DNA of 64,000 bases from NCBI RefSeq assembly GCF_036711975.1, contig NC_091975.1:2110501-2174500 (forward strand), written 5' to 3'. The stretch is from Onthophagus taurus. Taxonomy: Eukaryota > Arthropoda > Insecta > Coleoptera > Scarabaeidae. Position numbers and translations under genes: made by a program. Shown piece by piece: positions 20,226 to 33,818 of the stretch. Below the pieces are notes generated by a model. The model worked only from the letters and a program-made list of their open reading frames with translations, was not told where the DNA came from and made no database searches. Numbering within the stretch: position 1 is the stretch's first letter; each line of letters starts with the position of its first letter.

Positions 20226-22204
20226 AAATTACAAACTTATCAATTGATAAAGACTTAAAACTCAAAATCTTCCACCTATATGGTACCAATTCAGACGGTT
20301 CACTGTCCGGCAAAGAGACCGGTCTGGTTAATTGACTTTAAGGGATGATTCTATTAGCCAGCTCGAAGCACTTTACCCCTCCAAGCTACGGAACCACCTC
20401 TGAAAGTGACACCACCTTTTAATATTCATATCCCTTAATAGAGTTTCCGAAAACCGTCGCGGCGAGAAATCGAATTAAATTAGCCCAATTACTTCTTCCC
20501 AGTCCAGCTGGTGGTTGTTAAAAGCCTCCTTTGCTACCATCCTACGAGGTTGAAATTCCCGAGAAATCGTCGAAAACTTCATTCCGTTAAATCTGGTTAC
20601 TTCAATTAAAAAAATACAACTCTTAAGTAGAGGAAACTACTTAGAAGAGTTTTCTTGTAGTAATAGTATGCGTAATCAGTGGTAGTGCTGGGGTTGTAAA
20701 TGTAGTAGAGCTTGAATCTGCACGGTTGGAATGAATTTGAGGACTTCGGGTGGAAGAAAAAAAAGCGGTGGAATGATGGAAAGGAGGGAAAACTTTTAAC
20801 TCTCCAGGGAACTCTTGGTGTTCGTGTCCCGTTACACACATGACGCGGTACACATGGACGGAGCTGTAATCTTTATTGGATACGGATGTTACGAAAAAAA
20901 GAAACAGAATTTCACTTAAAAAAGTTCTGTCTTTTATTTATTTTTTCTTCTTCTTTTTTGAAGGGGAAAAACTTTACAATAAGTTCAAATTTTTGAAATA
21001 AAACTCATCCATTTTAGGAATTTCATTTATTCAACCATAAATACCATCACGTTTAAATTCCATTTCCCAACCCTTTTTGGGTTTCATATATTACGTTATT
21101 TAACGTCTTCGGACCTTAACGGACCTTTAAATTCCATTCGTCCTAACTAAATTTACTAAATTCAAATAACTCCATCTCGTTTGAATTTTTTACGTCGCCC
21201 TGAAAAAAAAAAGTCGATCTGAAAGGGATGAAAGGGGAATTTCGTATGCAGCCCCCAAAGAAGGTGCATCTTCGTGGTCGGAAACTTAAAACAAGAAAGC
21301 ATTTAAATTCCCCAAGACTTTTGAAATAAACGAGAAGGAGGGTGGACAATCGTTGGAGATTGAAGACGAAAAGAAAAAGGTAAAAAAAAGAAAAAGAAAT
21401 AAAAGGGCAGTCTGATGGGAAATTGTTTGCTTTACCTACAACATGCTTTATTGCTTTCGAGATTTTCGAACAAAAAATGTCATCCCTTAAAATGTTTTAG
21501 TTTTAATTTGAAACTTTTTGGATAACTTTTTTTGGGAGACTTTTGTACTAAAATATTGTAGAACTAAAATATTGTCACTGATGTTAGGGGGATTCGAATT
21601 TTCGAGCATTATAATTAAACCCCGTCGTAAAATAGGGGTGGTATTACCATTCCCGAGTGTTGGAACAGTTAGGGTTCCAATATATGGTCAGCAGTAACCA
21701 TTTACGGTGTCGTACCGTGTTGTTTACTAGATTCTAACCAACAGAAGAGGCTTTGGTTATTGACCAACATTTAATTAGATTGAAATTGGAATTGTTCTAA
21801 CACAGAGTACCTACAACAAAATTAGCAGCTTTACATTACATGAACCAAATAAAATGTCTTTGAAACTCATAGCAACTATCTATCACCAATCTAACGTTAA
21901 TTCAATTATTATCCCGTCGTTTTGATTAGTCTATGACCAATAGCAAGACGAGCTTTTAGGGTGAATTCCAGGTTGAAGGGTTGTTTGCAGCTCGCCGACA
22001 ACTATAACACGATTGTCTCCGATATTAGGCCCTAATAGGGAAAACGTAGAACGTTGAGTATCATACCTGTCTGTTTAACTAGATTAGGAAACAATTAATT
22101 TCCGAGAAGATTCAATTTCCCAAATTGAATTTAGGGAGATATAACCTGAAAAGCTTCAAACAAAATAAATCTTAACAAAAAAGAACAATAAAAATATAAA
22201 AAAT
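20226..22204. other. Gene-free stretch
   Basis: No supported gene or RNA. Open frames at 20606-20853 and 21143-21349 are Ser/Phe-rich and unsupported. Confidence 0.4.
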
Positions 22205-22640
22205 AACATCTCTATAGAACGAGTTGATATATAACTATGAAATAACAAGCACTTTAAAGAAAATTTAATGTAGATTAAGTAAGATATATAAGATAAGTAA
22301 GATATATAAGATTTTTTAAATTTAGTTCTGCATGACTTGTCTTTATAAATTGAAATGTTTGAAATTTAATACGTCGTATCTCCAGAACGAATTGAGGTAT
22401 AATGATGAAATATAGATGATTTTAAAGCATTTTTAATAAAGAATTGATGTGCTATAGATAATTTCTTATTTTCCATAAACATGGTTCTTATGACATTTTC
22501 AATCGATCTCTGCATGTCTGATTACCAAAAATTTTGAAGATAGAAATTTACAGAATCGTATCTCAAGAACGAATTAATATATAATGATGAAATAAAAAAC
22601 ATTTTAAAGCAAATTTAATCACGATTAAACGCCCCAAAAA
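22205..22640 (+). repeat. Diverged monomers of satellite G
   Basis: At least two units: CGTATCTCCAGAACGAATTG at 22375 and CGTATCTCAAGAACGAATTA at 22556, each followed by ATGATGAAAT and TTTAAAGCA. They match the family that forms the array at 61.3-64 kb. Confidence 0.8.
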
Positions 22641-24534
22641 ATTAATATTTACTATATTAACTATTTTTTAATAATTTTTACTGTGTTATGTATACAATTA
22701 CTGTTACGTCAAGTGGTGATGTTGAGATGGTTCGTTTAGCTTAAATGTAAATTGGTCTTGTGCAAGTATCGTGAAATTGTCTATTTTGTAAAATGGGGTG
22801 ACTCAATTTCTCGAATGATGTCCGAGTCTGAGAAAGCGAAAATGAAGCTGTTTTCGGGACGTACATTTACAAAAGGGACTTTGATAATGTGTGTGAGTGT
22901 TAGAATCGGTGGGATGGGGAATTTTGGGGTGCTTTTTGGAAGGGTTCGTTGGAAAACCACGACAATTTATCAAATGTCCCTCTTTGTACCCTGTTTAACC
23001 TTCGCGTGCGACGACGGTGATGGTGGCGAAGTCTGGTTTTATGCATATTTAATGAACGTCTGTTGAAAAAAATATATTTAGTTATTAGGAAATAATAATT
23101 TGAAGTATATTACGTTGTCTTGAAATATAACACTTCGTTTATGGTTAACCACTGATTTATTACATTCAAATAAATCTGTCAAATGTAATCCAACCCGTTT
23201 TCCATTCTCGGATCAATTAATTCCAAACAAATTTAGATGTATTTTATGTAAATTTTATAGCTTCGTTAGTACAGCCGAAAAAAAGGGTCTTTCCAAAACA
23301 TAACTTTACTTCCACCCCCTTTATCTTTTTTCTGCCCTCTTTAGGTTCTTAAAGAGGAATTGTTCGAACTCAAGAAATGATAGACTTCCACCCTGTACTT
23401 ACGAGGACACCAGAAAAAGGGAAAAAAAGACGAGGGGATTGATAAAAAATTTCGACCATATGCAAATGATCGACATTTTTATTTTAGACTCTCGTCGTCG
23501 CCGTTAGAGGGTAGTTTTACGAAATTCTCGAAGATCCTCCGTGGAATTTTAAGCGTCGAAAATCCTTCCAACGTCCAGTTTTGACGTCGTTAGGTCGTTC
23601 TTGGTATGCGACCCTCGCGCGACCCCAGCAATCTGTCAGCTTTCGTTTTCTAGCTACCCCCTTTTCAGCTGAATAAATTATTGGCCCATTGAACTTGTGA
23701 TCGGATTGTTTCCGCCTCTATATTTTTTTTTTATATAAAATTAAAATTTCAAAAAGAGTCTTGTTTTTATATTTTTTGTATTCTTGTTCTTTTTTCTTTG
23801 TTTGAAGTGGAGTTAAAGTGGTGAAAATAGGAAGTAAGGGTGAATAAAATAATTATTCGAAATTGCGCACAGCTGTTAGCGACCTCTTGAATTACTGCCG
23901 AAGAAGAACGTTCAGGGAGCCAGTAATTAAATAAATTAGAATTAACTCAGAGTCTCGGTTAAGAAGAATAAACCAACCCCCAACTCTTTATCTCTTCGGC
24001 CTAGCAGCACCTAGCAGCCAGCGTTTTAGGAAAGAGGACTTAACGATTCCCTCTTGTTCTCTCAGATGTTTTATAATCCGTTTTATGAGCGTGGGCGGGG
24101 GCCAAATCACGAGGGGAATCGTTAAAAACACCCAAAATGGGGTCTGGTTGTCGCTCTTTATTGACCGCCCAGAAGAAGAGTTTTATGTTTTTAGGTACAG
24201 GAAAATAATAAAATTCGCTAAAACGGCCGTCGGTTCGTTCGTTCGTTTTCGCTTTGTCCTCAGTCGGATTTAATTGAAAGGGCCTTTAGGTGCGCGAAGG
24301 GTTTATTAATTTTGCACAAAGTGACCGGGATGTTGGACGAGCCCTCGAACCGGATGTACGGACGCATTGTTTTAACACCTCAGTTGGCAATTTTGACCGG
24401 TTCCTGGTGTCCCTTTTGACTCCGTTAACTTAGTTCTAACCAAACTTTGGAGTTATTCGTGAGGAAATTTATCTGTTTAAAGTTATATGAATATATTTAA
24501 TTTAGTTTACAACACAAACAAATTTTCCCCAGGT
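22641..24534. other. Gene-free stretch
   Basis: Open frames at 22752-23066 (104 codons) and 24085-24273 have no recognised motif and no splice or promoter support. I see no gene here. Confidence 0.4.
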
Positions 24535-27065
24535 TTTTAAAGTTGGCCCAAAAATTTTTCGAAATAGATTAAATTGAATTAAAAAGTTTTTATCTCAAAA
24601 ATTAAAAGTGATTTTCCAAAACGGGGTTGTTTATTGAAAAATAGACATTTTAATTGATAAGGTCTAGTTATTATTAAATTATTTCATTAAAAAAATCGAT
24701 TTTTGGCAGATTATTAAAACTATCCCCAGAACATTCGAAAACGTATACAAACTGAACTGAATAAAAAAATTGTTAACTCAAAAACTAAAAGTAATATTCC
24801 AAAACGGGGCTGTTTATTGAATAGTAGACACTTTAATTGACAAGTTTTAGTTATTATTAACTTTTTTCATTAAAAAATCAATTTTTGGGAGATTTTTAAA
24901 GTTACCAAAAAACATTCAAAAACACATTCAAACTGAAGTGAACAAAAAAATTGTTATCTCAAAAACTAAAAGCGATTTTCGAAAACGGAGTTGTTTATTG
25001 AAAAGTAGACACTTTAATTGATAAGTTTTAGTTATTATTAAATTGTTTAATTAAAAAATCGATTTTTGGCAGATTCTTAAAGTTACCCCAAGAACGTTCA
25101 AAAACGTATACAAACAGAAGTCACCAAAAAAAATTTTTATCTCAAGAAGTAAAAGTAGTTTTCTAAAACGGGGTTGTTTATTGAAAAGTAGACACTTTAA
25201 TTGACAAGTTTTAGTTATTATTAATTTTTTTCATTAAAAAATCAATTTTTGGGAGATTTTTAAAGTTACCAAAAAATATTCAAAAACACATTCAAACTGA
25301 AGTGAACAAAAAAATTGTTATCTCAAAAACTAAAAGTGATTTTCGAAAACGGAGTTGTTTATTGAAAAGTAGACACTTTAATTGATAAGTTTTAGTTATT
25401 ATTAAATTGTTTAATTAAAAAATCGATTTTTGGCAGATTCTTAAAGTTACCCCAAGAACGTTCAAAAACGTATACAAACAGAATTCACCAAAAAAAATTT
25501 TTATCTCAACAAGTAAAAGTAGTTTTCTAAAACGGGGTTGTTTATTGAAAAGTAGACACTTTAATTGACAAGTTTTAGTTATTATTAACTTTTTTCATTA
25601 AAAAATCAATTTTTGGGAGATTTTTAAAGTTACCAAAAAACATTCAAAAACACATTCAAACTGAAGTGAACAAAAAAATTGTTATCTCAAAAACTAAAAG
25701 CGATTTTTCAAAACGGGGTTGTTTATTAAAAAGTAGACACTTTAATTGATAAGTTTTAGTTATTATTAAATTGTTTAATTAAAAAATCGATTTTTGGCAG
25801 ATTTTTAAAGTTACCCCAAAAACGTTGAAAAACGTATACAAACAGAATTCACCAAAAAAAATGTTTATCTTAAGAAGTAAAAGTAGTTTTCTAAAACGGG
25901 GTTGTTTATTGAAAAGTAGACACCTTAATTGATAAGTTTTAGTTATTATTAAATTATTTAATGACAAAATCGATTTTTGGCAGATTTTTAAAGTTACCCC
26001 AAAAACATTCAAAAACACATTCAAACTGAAGTGAACAAAAAAATTGTTATCTCAAAAACTAAAAGTGATTTTCGAAAACGGAGTTGTTTATTGAAAAGTA
26101 GACACTTTAATTGATAAGTTTTAGTTATTATTAAATTGTTTAATTAAAAAATCGATTTTTGGCAGATTCTTAAAGTTACCCCAAGAACGTTCAAAAACGT
26201 ATACAAACAGAATTCACCAAAAAAAATTTTTATCTCAACAAGTAAAAGTAGTTTTCTAAAACGGGGTTGTTTATTGAAAAGTAGACACTTTAATTGACAA
26301 GTTTTAGTTATTATTAACTTTTTTCATTAAAAAATCAATTTTTGGGAGATTTTTAAAGTTACCAAAAAACATTCAAAAACACATTCAAACTGAAGTGAAC
26401 AAAAAAATTGTTATCTCAAAAACTAAAAGCGATTTTTCAAAACGGGGTTGTTTATTAAAAAGTAGACACTTTAATTGATAAGTTTTAGTTATTATTAAAT
26501 TGTTTAATTAAAAAATCGATTTTTGACAGATTTTTAAAGTTACCCCAAAAACGTTGAAAAACGTATACAAACAGAATTCACCAAAAAAAATGTTTATCTC
26601 AAGAAGTAAAAGTAGTTTTCTAAAACGGGGTTGTTTATTGAAAAGTAGACAGCTTAATTGATAAGTTTTAGTTATTATTAAATTATTTAATGACAAAATC
26701 AATTTTTGGGAGATTTTTAAACTTACCAAAAAACATTCAAAAACACATTCAAACTGAAGTGAACAAAAAAATTGTTATCTCAAAAACTAAAAGCGATTTT
26801 CGAAAACGGAGTTGTTTATTAAAAAGTAGACACTTTAATTGATAAGTTTTAGTTATTATTAAATTGTTTAATTAAAAAATCGACTTTTGGCAGATTTTTA
26901 AAGTTACCCCAAAAACACATACAAACTGAAGTGAACAAAAAAATTGTTATCTCAAAAACTAAAAGCGATTTTCCAAAACGGGGTTGTTTATTGAAAAGAA
27001 GACACTTTAATTGATAAGTTTTAGTTATTATTAAATTATACAATTAAAAAATCGATTTTTAGTAA
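24535..27065. repeat. Satellite C array, ~181-bp units, about 14 copies
   Basis: AGTAGACACTTTAATTGA recurs about every 181-183 bp (for example 24825, 25006, 25189, 25370). Units contain TTATCTCAAAAACTAAAAG, AAAACGGGGTTGTTTATTG and AAAATCGATTTTTGGCAGAT. From about 24.9 kb two unit types alternate. Minus-strand open frames (25779-27043) are repeat artefacts. Confidence 0.95.
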
Positions 27066-28789
27066 ATTTTTAAAACTCATAATAATTACTTACCTTTTTT
27101 TCGATAATTTTAAAATCTAATTTTAGGAATTGATTAATTGGTAACTAGGTTAAATTGGGGATGGAAATAAAACTATAATAATTATTTTTTTTATATTCAA
27201 AAACCATTATCAAATAGCATGATGATGGTTGAAGTGTTTTTTCCAAAGTTTTTTTATTTATTTTTATTTCAGTTATTCGTAATAGTAATAATAGTACGTT
27301 TTTCTTAAAAATCTGCACTTCCATAGTTTTCTTTTTTACTCTTCAATCAAAATTGTTATCATTACATTCAATATAATAATAATTATATATAATATATAAT
27401 AATTATAAAAAAGCCCGACGAAGCTTTTCTCATCAAATCGTTTATAAAAAACACACTCAATAGATCCTAAGAGTTGATATATATAATATATTTTTAAATG
27501 TTTATGTTTATTATTATAATTATAATTATTATAAATATGTACCCCACAAAATTACACCTTTCTTATTTAGTTTTTAATTTTTTTAATAAAAAAGGTGACG
27601 TTAGAGGTAAAAAAACAGTGCATTACATTGTTTTGAAACTATAAAAAGGCAAAAAGGAAAAATTAGATTAAGAAAAGATAAATTTCATTTTTTATAAAGA
27701 TAATAATTATAATAAATCTATTATTTATACAAAAAATTTACTAAATCGCTTATATTAAGATATACATTCGGTATAATTATTAAAAAAATGAAAAAAAAAA
27801 GAAAACAATACATTAAATTCTATAATAATATGATAAAATAACTAAATTACACTAAAAAGAACATTTTTTAGTACAATTTTAAAAAATTTCTTTTTTTGCA
27901 CTGTTTTAAAGCTTCAACAAATATCAAAAAAAATCGAAAAGAAAGTTATATAAAAAATATTAAAAGGGCAAAAAATTGTTTACGTTCTTAAATATTAATA
28001 ATCCTGCTTATTGAAAACCTCCAACTATTTTTTTTTCATTTATTATAGGTACTCCAGTAGTGTTATTTGTTGATAATAAAAATTTAAGTGTGGAAAATGA
28101 GTTTTGGTTCGATAACAAATTAAAAAGAAATTCGCTAAACCCCGAGGTATTTTTTTTTTGGTATCCCCTTTTATTTGTTTTTTTTATCTTTTTTTGCTTG
28201 AAGAAAATAAAGGGAAATGTTATGGCACGAAATAGCGAATTTTTTAATTTCCAAATCGAACCTTTTAAATCAAAACCACACCTTTAATTATAATAATTAA
28301 TAATGATTCTATTTTGTGCAAATAAAGTAAACAACAATTAAAAAAATCTAAACACTTTTATTTCACCTACTTTTTGGATTTATTTATTAATTCATTCGCC
28401 TTACTTTTTCCTATACATTTTTAATTTTAAAAAACTTTATATAAATTAATTCTTTTTTACTTTATTTGCACAATTTCAAAAAATTTACTATATGATACAT
28501 AAAAGATCGGGAACAAATTACATTGATATTGCTACAAAACAGGTATATCGTACTCTTTTTCCTTTTTCTTTTAATCATTTCACTAATAAAGAGGATAAAG
28601 TTCCGGATCCTCCCCCAAAAAAATTCTAACGAAAACGAACTCGACTCGACTCACTTTGTACTTAATCAGAAATCACCATTTGTTCATATTTGTATTCTTA
28701 TTCGGCTTTATTATCCGAAAAAACAACTTTCATCTAAATGTAACAACCAGAACTGTATATTTTAAGCATTAAGAACTTTAATTGATGAT
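27066..28789. other. AT-rich stretch splitting satellite C
   Basis: 1.7 kb of very AT-rich sequence without satellite homology, between two blocks of satellite C. Open frames at 28060-28287 and 28523-28765 are low-complexity. No terminal repeats were found, so an insertion cannot be proven. Confidence 0.4.
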
Positions 28790-29300
28790 TTAGGGAAATT
28801 TTAAATTATTTGATTAAAAAATCGATTTTTGACAAATTTTTAAAGTTACCCCAAAAACATTCAAAAACGTATATGAATAAAAAAATTGTTAACTCAAAAA
28901 CTAAAAGTAATTTTCCAAAACGGGTTATTTATTGAAAAGTAGACACTTTAACCGATAAGTTTTAGTTATTATTAAATTATTTAATTACAAAATCGATTTT
29001 TGGCAGATTTTTAAAGTTACCCCAAAAACATTCAAAAACACATACAAATTGAAGTGAACAAAAATATTTTTATCTCAAAAACCAAAAGTGATTTTTCAAA
29101 ACGGGGTTGTTTATTGGAAAGTAAACACTTTAATTGATAAGTTTTAGTTATTATTAAATTATTTAATTAAAAAATTTATTTTTGGCTGATTTTTAAAGTT
29201 GACCCAAAAACGAAATTTAAATTGAATTAAAAAAAATTTACCTCAAGAACTAAAAGTGGTTTTTAAAAACGGATTTTTTATTGAAAAGTATACACTTTAG
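28790..29300. repeat. Satellite C, separated block of ~3 diverged units
   Basis: The same unit order and orientation as 24.5-27.1 kb (AAAAATCGATTTTTGACAAA at ~28818, AAAAGTAGACACTTTAACCG at ~28935, AAACACTTTAATTGATAAG at ~29123), more diverged. Confidence 0.9.
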
Positions 29301-32300
29301 TGATGAATTAAAATCGTTTTAAATTATATATCATTATACAGTTCTGTTAACAACGAAAGGCTGATAAGCCCTGCTAAAGTAATACCAATACTGCCAAAAA
29401 ATAATTGGCAATTTTGGTAATGCAGGTAAAAATCGCCCAACATTTTTTTTTTAATCGATTCGAGTTCGGTATTCGTTGGGAGAATCACAGCATAAAAAAC
29501 GGATTCTTATTAACACATACGTAAATACCCATTATTAGTTTTTTTTTCATTTTTAAATTACACCAACCAACGCGTTCCAAATAATTGATTAATTTAATTA
29601 ATTATAATAATTATAAATTGGTTTTACGATAAGATATTAATATGTAATTAATTAATAATGACGGGATTTAAAGATTAAACAGCGAGGGAAAAAGGATTTG
29701 ATTCAATAAATCGATAGGTTTAGTTTAGTTTTTTTTAATTATTAATAATAATAATAATTGATAAGAAACAGTAAAAATGTCATATCAACTGTTTAATTAT
29801 TTAAAAACATTTGTACTTTTATAGGAGTTTTTGCGCACCATAAAAAAATTATAACTTATTTTTAAAGGTGCGCTGCGTTGCAAAAGCAGGGATATTTTTT
29901 GCCGGCAATCCAATCTTGGAAATTAATTTTTGATTCAAATAAATTAAAAATAAAGTTAAAAAGAAATTTTTAAATCCTTAATCCTAATTTTTTTCGACTT
30001 TTTTGCCAATTACTTAATTATTACTTTTCTTTTCCCGATTTAATTGAAAATTTTGAAAAATATCACGTCTTATTTTTTTTCTTACAACCTACTCGTATAT
30101 GCCCTAAAACTTACGTGGATCACATCATCGCTTCTTTACATCTTCATTTTCGTAAAAAATCTACATGCAAGTCTTTTTTTTTGCTTTTAAATTTTTCCAT
30201 TTTTGTCTTTACGTTTTTATCAAAATTTTTCCAAAAAAAAGATCCTAATTTTAAGATTCTTTGAGCCAATAATAAATATATTCACAATCACAATCACAAA
30301 TTTTATTTTTTTTTTTTAATTTGTCACGAACTTTTAAGAGATTGCTTTTCGTTCCATTTTTTTTTGGTTGATTAAAAGTTTCTTTTAAAAAATATTTGGG
30401 GGCCATGCTTATTATTTTTATATAATTTCTTATATTTATATAAATATATATTCGATTGGATTGCTCAGCCCTTTTCTTCACTACAAATCTACAAAGCTGT
30501 ACAAAAGCCGTTTATTTGCGATTATTCCTTACCTTCATTTCGAAAGAAATTTTAAAAAAATTACGAAAAATACCGAATAAATTTGAATTGGAGAGTTTTT
30601 TTCCCAGAAAATCCATCTCTTATTAGCTTATTTTAAGCTTTTTACCCTGATACTATTCCAAAAAACTTTTTCCTTCATTTTTCGATTAATATATTTTAGG
30701 CAACAGAATTAAACGATTAAAAAAATTTAATTTTAGCTCTTTAATGTATAATTAACGCCGTTTTAATCTCATTTTTATTGATGCATAAAATGATGAAATT
30801 TAAGCTTTTCAACAAATAATATCAATAATTGTAGATAAAAGAATGCTCTTTATGATGAATTTGAAATAAATATTTTTAAACTTACTCCTTATTTGACTGC
30901 AAAATGTTCAAAATGTTTGTAAATATATTTGTAATATATATAACAAATATATTCTTCTTCACAAAATAATTCTTTTTGTTTTAGATGATTTTCGGTTTAG
31001 TAAAAGTTTAAACAATCATTTTTGAGTTAATAATTGGAATTTTTTGACAAATAATATTAATAATTGTAAATAAAAGAACGTTGAACTTATTAATTATATA
31101 TTAAAGAGTTAATTCTTTTAATTTTAGGCCTTAGTTGAAAAACTTGCTTTAAAATAATTTTAAAATAACACTTAAAATTTATTTTTACGAAAATTTTTTC
31201 GTTTCGCCAATTTTTAGAGCCATTGGTCCGCACATCAGCTTATTATTCTTTTAAAATTTATTTAAACTTTTTAAATAACATTTCCGGGTTATTTTATTTC
31301 CATCAATTTCATTTTCTTAATGTTTCCATTCAATAAGAACAAACGTACAGAAACCCTACATGCTACGACTTACTTTATTATATCGACAATATATCAATTA
31401 TTAATTAGTAATTAAATCGTTTACGTTTATACCAATTATAAAAAAGAGTTTTTTTTTAATCATTTTTTTTATTAATTTTTTTCGTACTCTATATGTACAA
31501 AAAAAATTCTTTTAATTTTACCATTTTCAATTCTCACAGAATTTTATGACTACTTTATTACTATCACCGTGTTTTTATTTTTTCGAAAACTTTTTTTATT
31601 TTATTTAAATTTAATATTAATATTTTTAGGCCCAAATTGATTAGTAATAAAAAATATAAATTTGGAAATCGCCCAATTCATTTTTAGCGATTCTCAAAGA
31701 TTTATTTATTATTTTTGTTTTAAAAAACAGGGGTGGATCTCGTTTTTTCTCTTTTAAAAGCATTTTTTGCGTATTATCATGCAATTACGTCTAAAAAGTA
31801 GTAAAAAATCCCTATAATAGTATACGACTACATCTTTTTTATTTTATTTTATTTTTTCGTTTAAGAGATACGTTTTCTACGTAATACTAATAAAAGCCTC
31901 ACACACACCGTATAAATGTATAAACATTAAATGTTTATTTATTTTTTTTTTCTTTTTCGCTCAAAGTCTCGATAAGAAACGGTCGAAGTTCTTTTTTGTG
32001 TTATAAAGAAGGGGGAAATGAATTAAGTGATAAAAAGATTAAGAGATAATCGCCATATTTTCATTTTTTTAATACTTTCAACAATTTAATTTTCTTCTCT
32101 CACATACAAGTTATTATTTTTTTTATAAAATTTGCAAAAAGTAAAAACTTCAACTTGTTACCTTTGTACTCGTCGATTTTATTTTTTTATTAACTTTTAT
32201 TTTCTCTTAACTGCTCTCTTTCAACTTTCTGATATCTTTATATTTATATTTTTTGTAGAATTGTTATTTTCATTTTTTTATTTATTATTTCTGAGTACGT

Positions 32301-33644
32301 TTTGTACATTGCGTTGTTATTGTTTTGTTAATAGATTATTTTTAAAATAAAAACAATTTTTGGGGAGCTTTTTGGGTTGGATTCTTTTTGGGGGGCGTTT
32401 TTACAATAAATAAATTAAATAATCGCGTTTAAACGACCGTTTTTTCTTCAATCAATCAATCACACGTAAATTTTAATCAATTTCGGGGTCTCAAAAACGT
32501 ACCCCAACCGATAAAAAATGTTTTCTTTTAAATCCAAATTCACACATCCATAATTAGTATAAAAATGTTTACGTTTTCTTCTTTTTATCTCAATAATAAA
32601 CGGGGACTTACAAACTATACACACAATAATCCTTAAAAGTGCTATTATTAGTATAGTTTTGCTATTTTTTTTCTCTTCGCTTTCTCCAAAAATTTCTTCT
32701 CCGTCTCCAAAAAATTTCGAAATAAAACAATTTTTTTAATCAAAAAGAATTAAAAAGAAAAGAAAATGTGTTCTGAAACTTCGTTTTAATAATAATAATA
32801 ATAATAAAATAAAATAAACAAAAAGAAGGAAAATTCGAGCTAAGTATTTCTAAAAGTACTAATTAAAAAGATATGTTTTAACTATAAAAAATGTAGTATT
32901 TATTTATGGATAACTCGCTATTTAATAATTTTCAAAAATTTTAAGAAAGACCGTTTTCGAATTTTCATCATCCACTTTTTTATTATGGCAGTGTCTTTTT
33001 TTAAACATCTAAATACGTATTCAGTCTGTTACGAAATACTAATTCACTGTCTATCTTTACAATTTGTGCACGAATTAAAAATTTTCAGTCGATTTTTAAT
33101 GTATTGCTAATTTTTTTGGTGATTTTTTGAGTTACCCGCGTTTTTTTTTGACACGATGAATTTTTATGCCATTATTCTTTGCTGATTTAAATCACATATT
33201 TCTAAATATAAGTATTATTATTATAGATTTTTAATCGTTACTCATTTCATTTTCGCGACATCGGATTTAAATTTTTTTACTATAAACTAACAAACATATA
33301 CAAGTAATAATAATAATAAACTAATAACATAATAACGAGTTCCATTTAAATAAATTTAAGCGATCATTTTTCACGATTTTTCTTTTTTTTTGTAATTTTT
33401 TATCTCCGTTCCACTTTTCATTGGTTTTTTTTATTAGAAATTTAATTTTTAAAGTTCAGTCTTACACAAAAAATGTTTGTTTCCAAAGAAAAAACCGTCG
33501 AAAACCATCGCTTCAACTCGGAACGCAACAAACATAATATAATAACAAAGATAACTAAACTTCTCCTAATTTCGTTTAAAAAAATCGTTATAAAAATCAA
33601 AAAAATTAAATTTTAACTTTAAATTTTGTTTAAATAAAATTTTT
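29301..33644. other. Very AT-rich stretch downstream of hdc; possible long 3' UTR
   Basis: Full of T and A homopolymers and short microsatellites (AAT repeats near 32788 and 33308). No supported gene in either strand. Many AATAAA signals exist on the minus strand, so the hdc 3' UTR could end anywhere here. A long hdc 3' UTR is inference only. Confidence 0.35.
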
Positions 33645-33818
33645 TTACCGAGAACGGGTGAGTTGCAATCGGCAAAGATCGTCTAACTTCAGGCCGGCCA
33701 ATTCGCGCCATAGAAGCCCCAAATCCAAATCGAAGAGCTCCTGATGATCGCGCTGCTGCTGCTGCGTTTGATGCTGCTGCTGCTGGTGCGGCCGCGCCTT
33801 AAAAAGCGCGGCCTCATG
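33645..33818 (-). CDS. hdc: Putative stop-codon readthrough extension of Headcase
   Basis: Directly after the hdc TAG (33821-33819), 57 in-frame codons run to a TAA at 33647-33645. The encoded tail has protein-like composition: HEAALFKARPH, two Gln4 runs encoded by CAG, then RDHQELFDLDLGLLWRELAG and LKLDDLCRLQLTRSR, an amphipathic helix. The surrounding 3' flank is extremely AT-rich, whereas this segment keeps coding-like GC content up to its own stop. Drosophila hdc is an established case of stop readthrough. The terminal CGGTAA also resembles a splice donor, so the tail could continue in an unseen exon. Confidence 0.6.
   Translation of the reverse strand, partial: HEAALFKARPHQQQQHQTQQQQRDHQELFDLDLGLLWRELAGLKLDDLCRLQLTRSR
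33790..33813 (-). promoter_or_regulatory. GC-rich RNA hairpin 5 nt after the hdc stop codon
   Basis: On the minus strand GGCCGCGC, loop TTTTTAAG, GCGCGGCC: a perfect 8-bp all-GC stem, extendable by one G-U and one A-U pair. It starts five bases after the TAG, within the distance at which stem-loops stimulate readthrough. Confidence 0.75.

Noticed and set aside
22752..23066. 104-codon plus-strand frame as a gene
   Set aside because: No recognisable motif, no promoter or splice support, unusual Met/Gly/Val-rich composition.
25779..27043. Minus-strand open frames of 64-81 codons
   Set aside because: They recur at the satellite C period and carry the same residues each time, so they are repeat artefacts.
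27066..28789. Transposon splitting satellite C
   Set aside because: No terminal repeats or target duplication could be found at the borders; the satellite could simply have two blocks.
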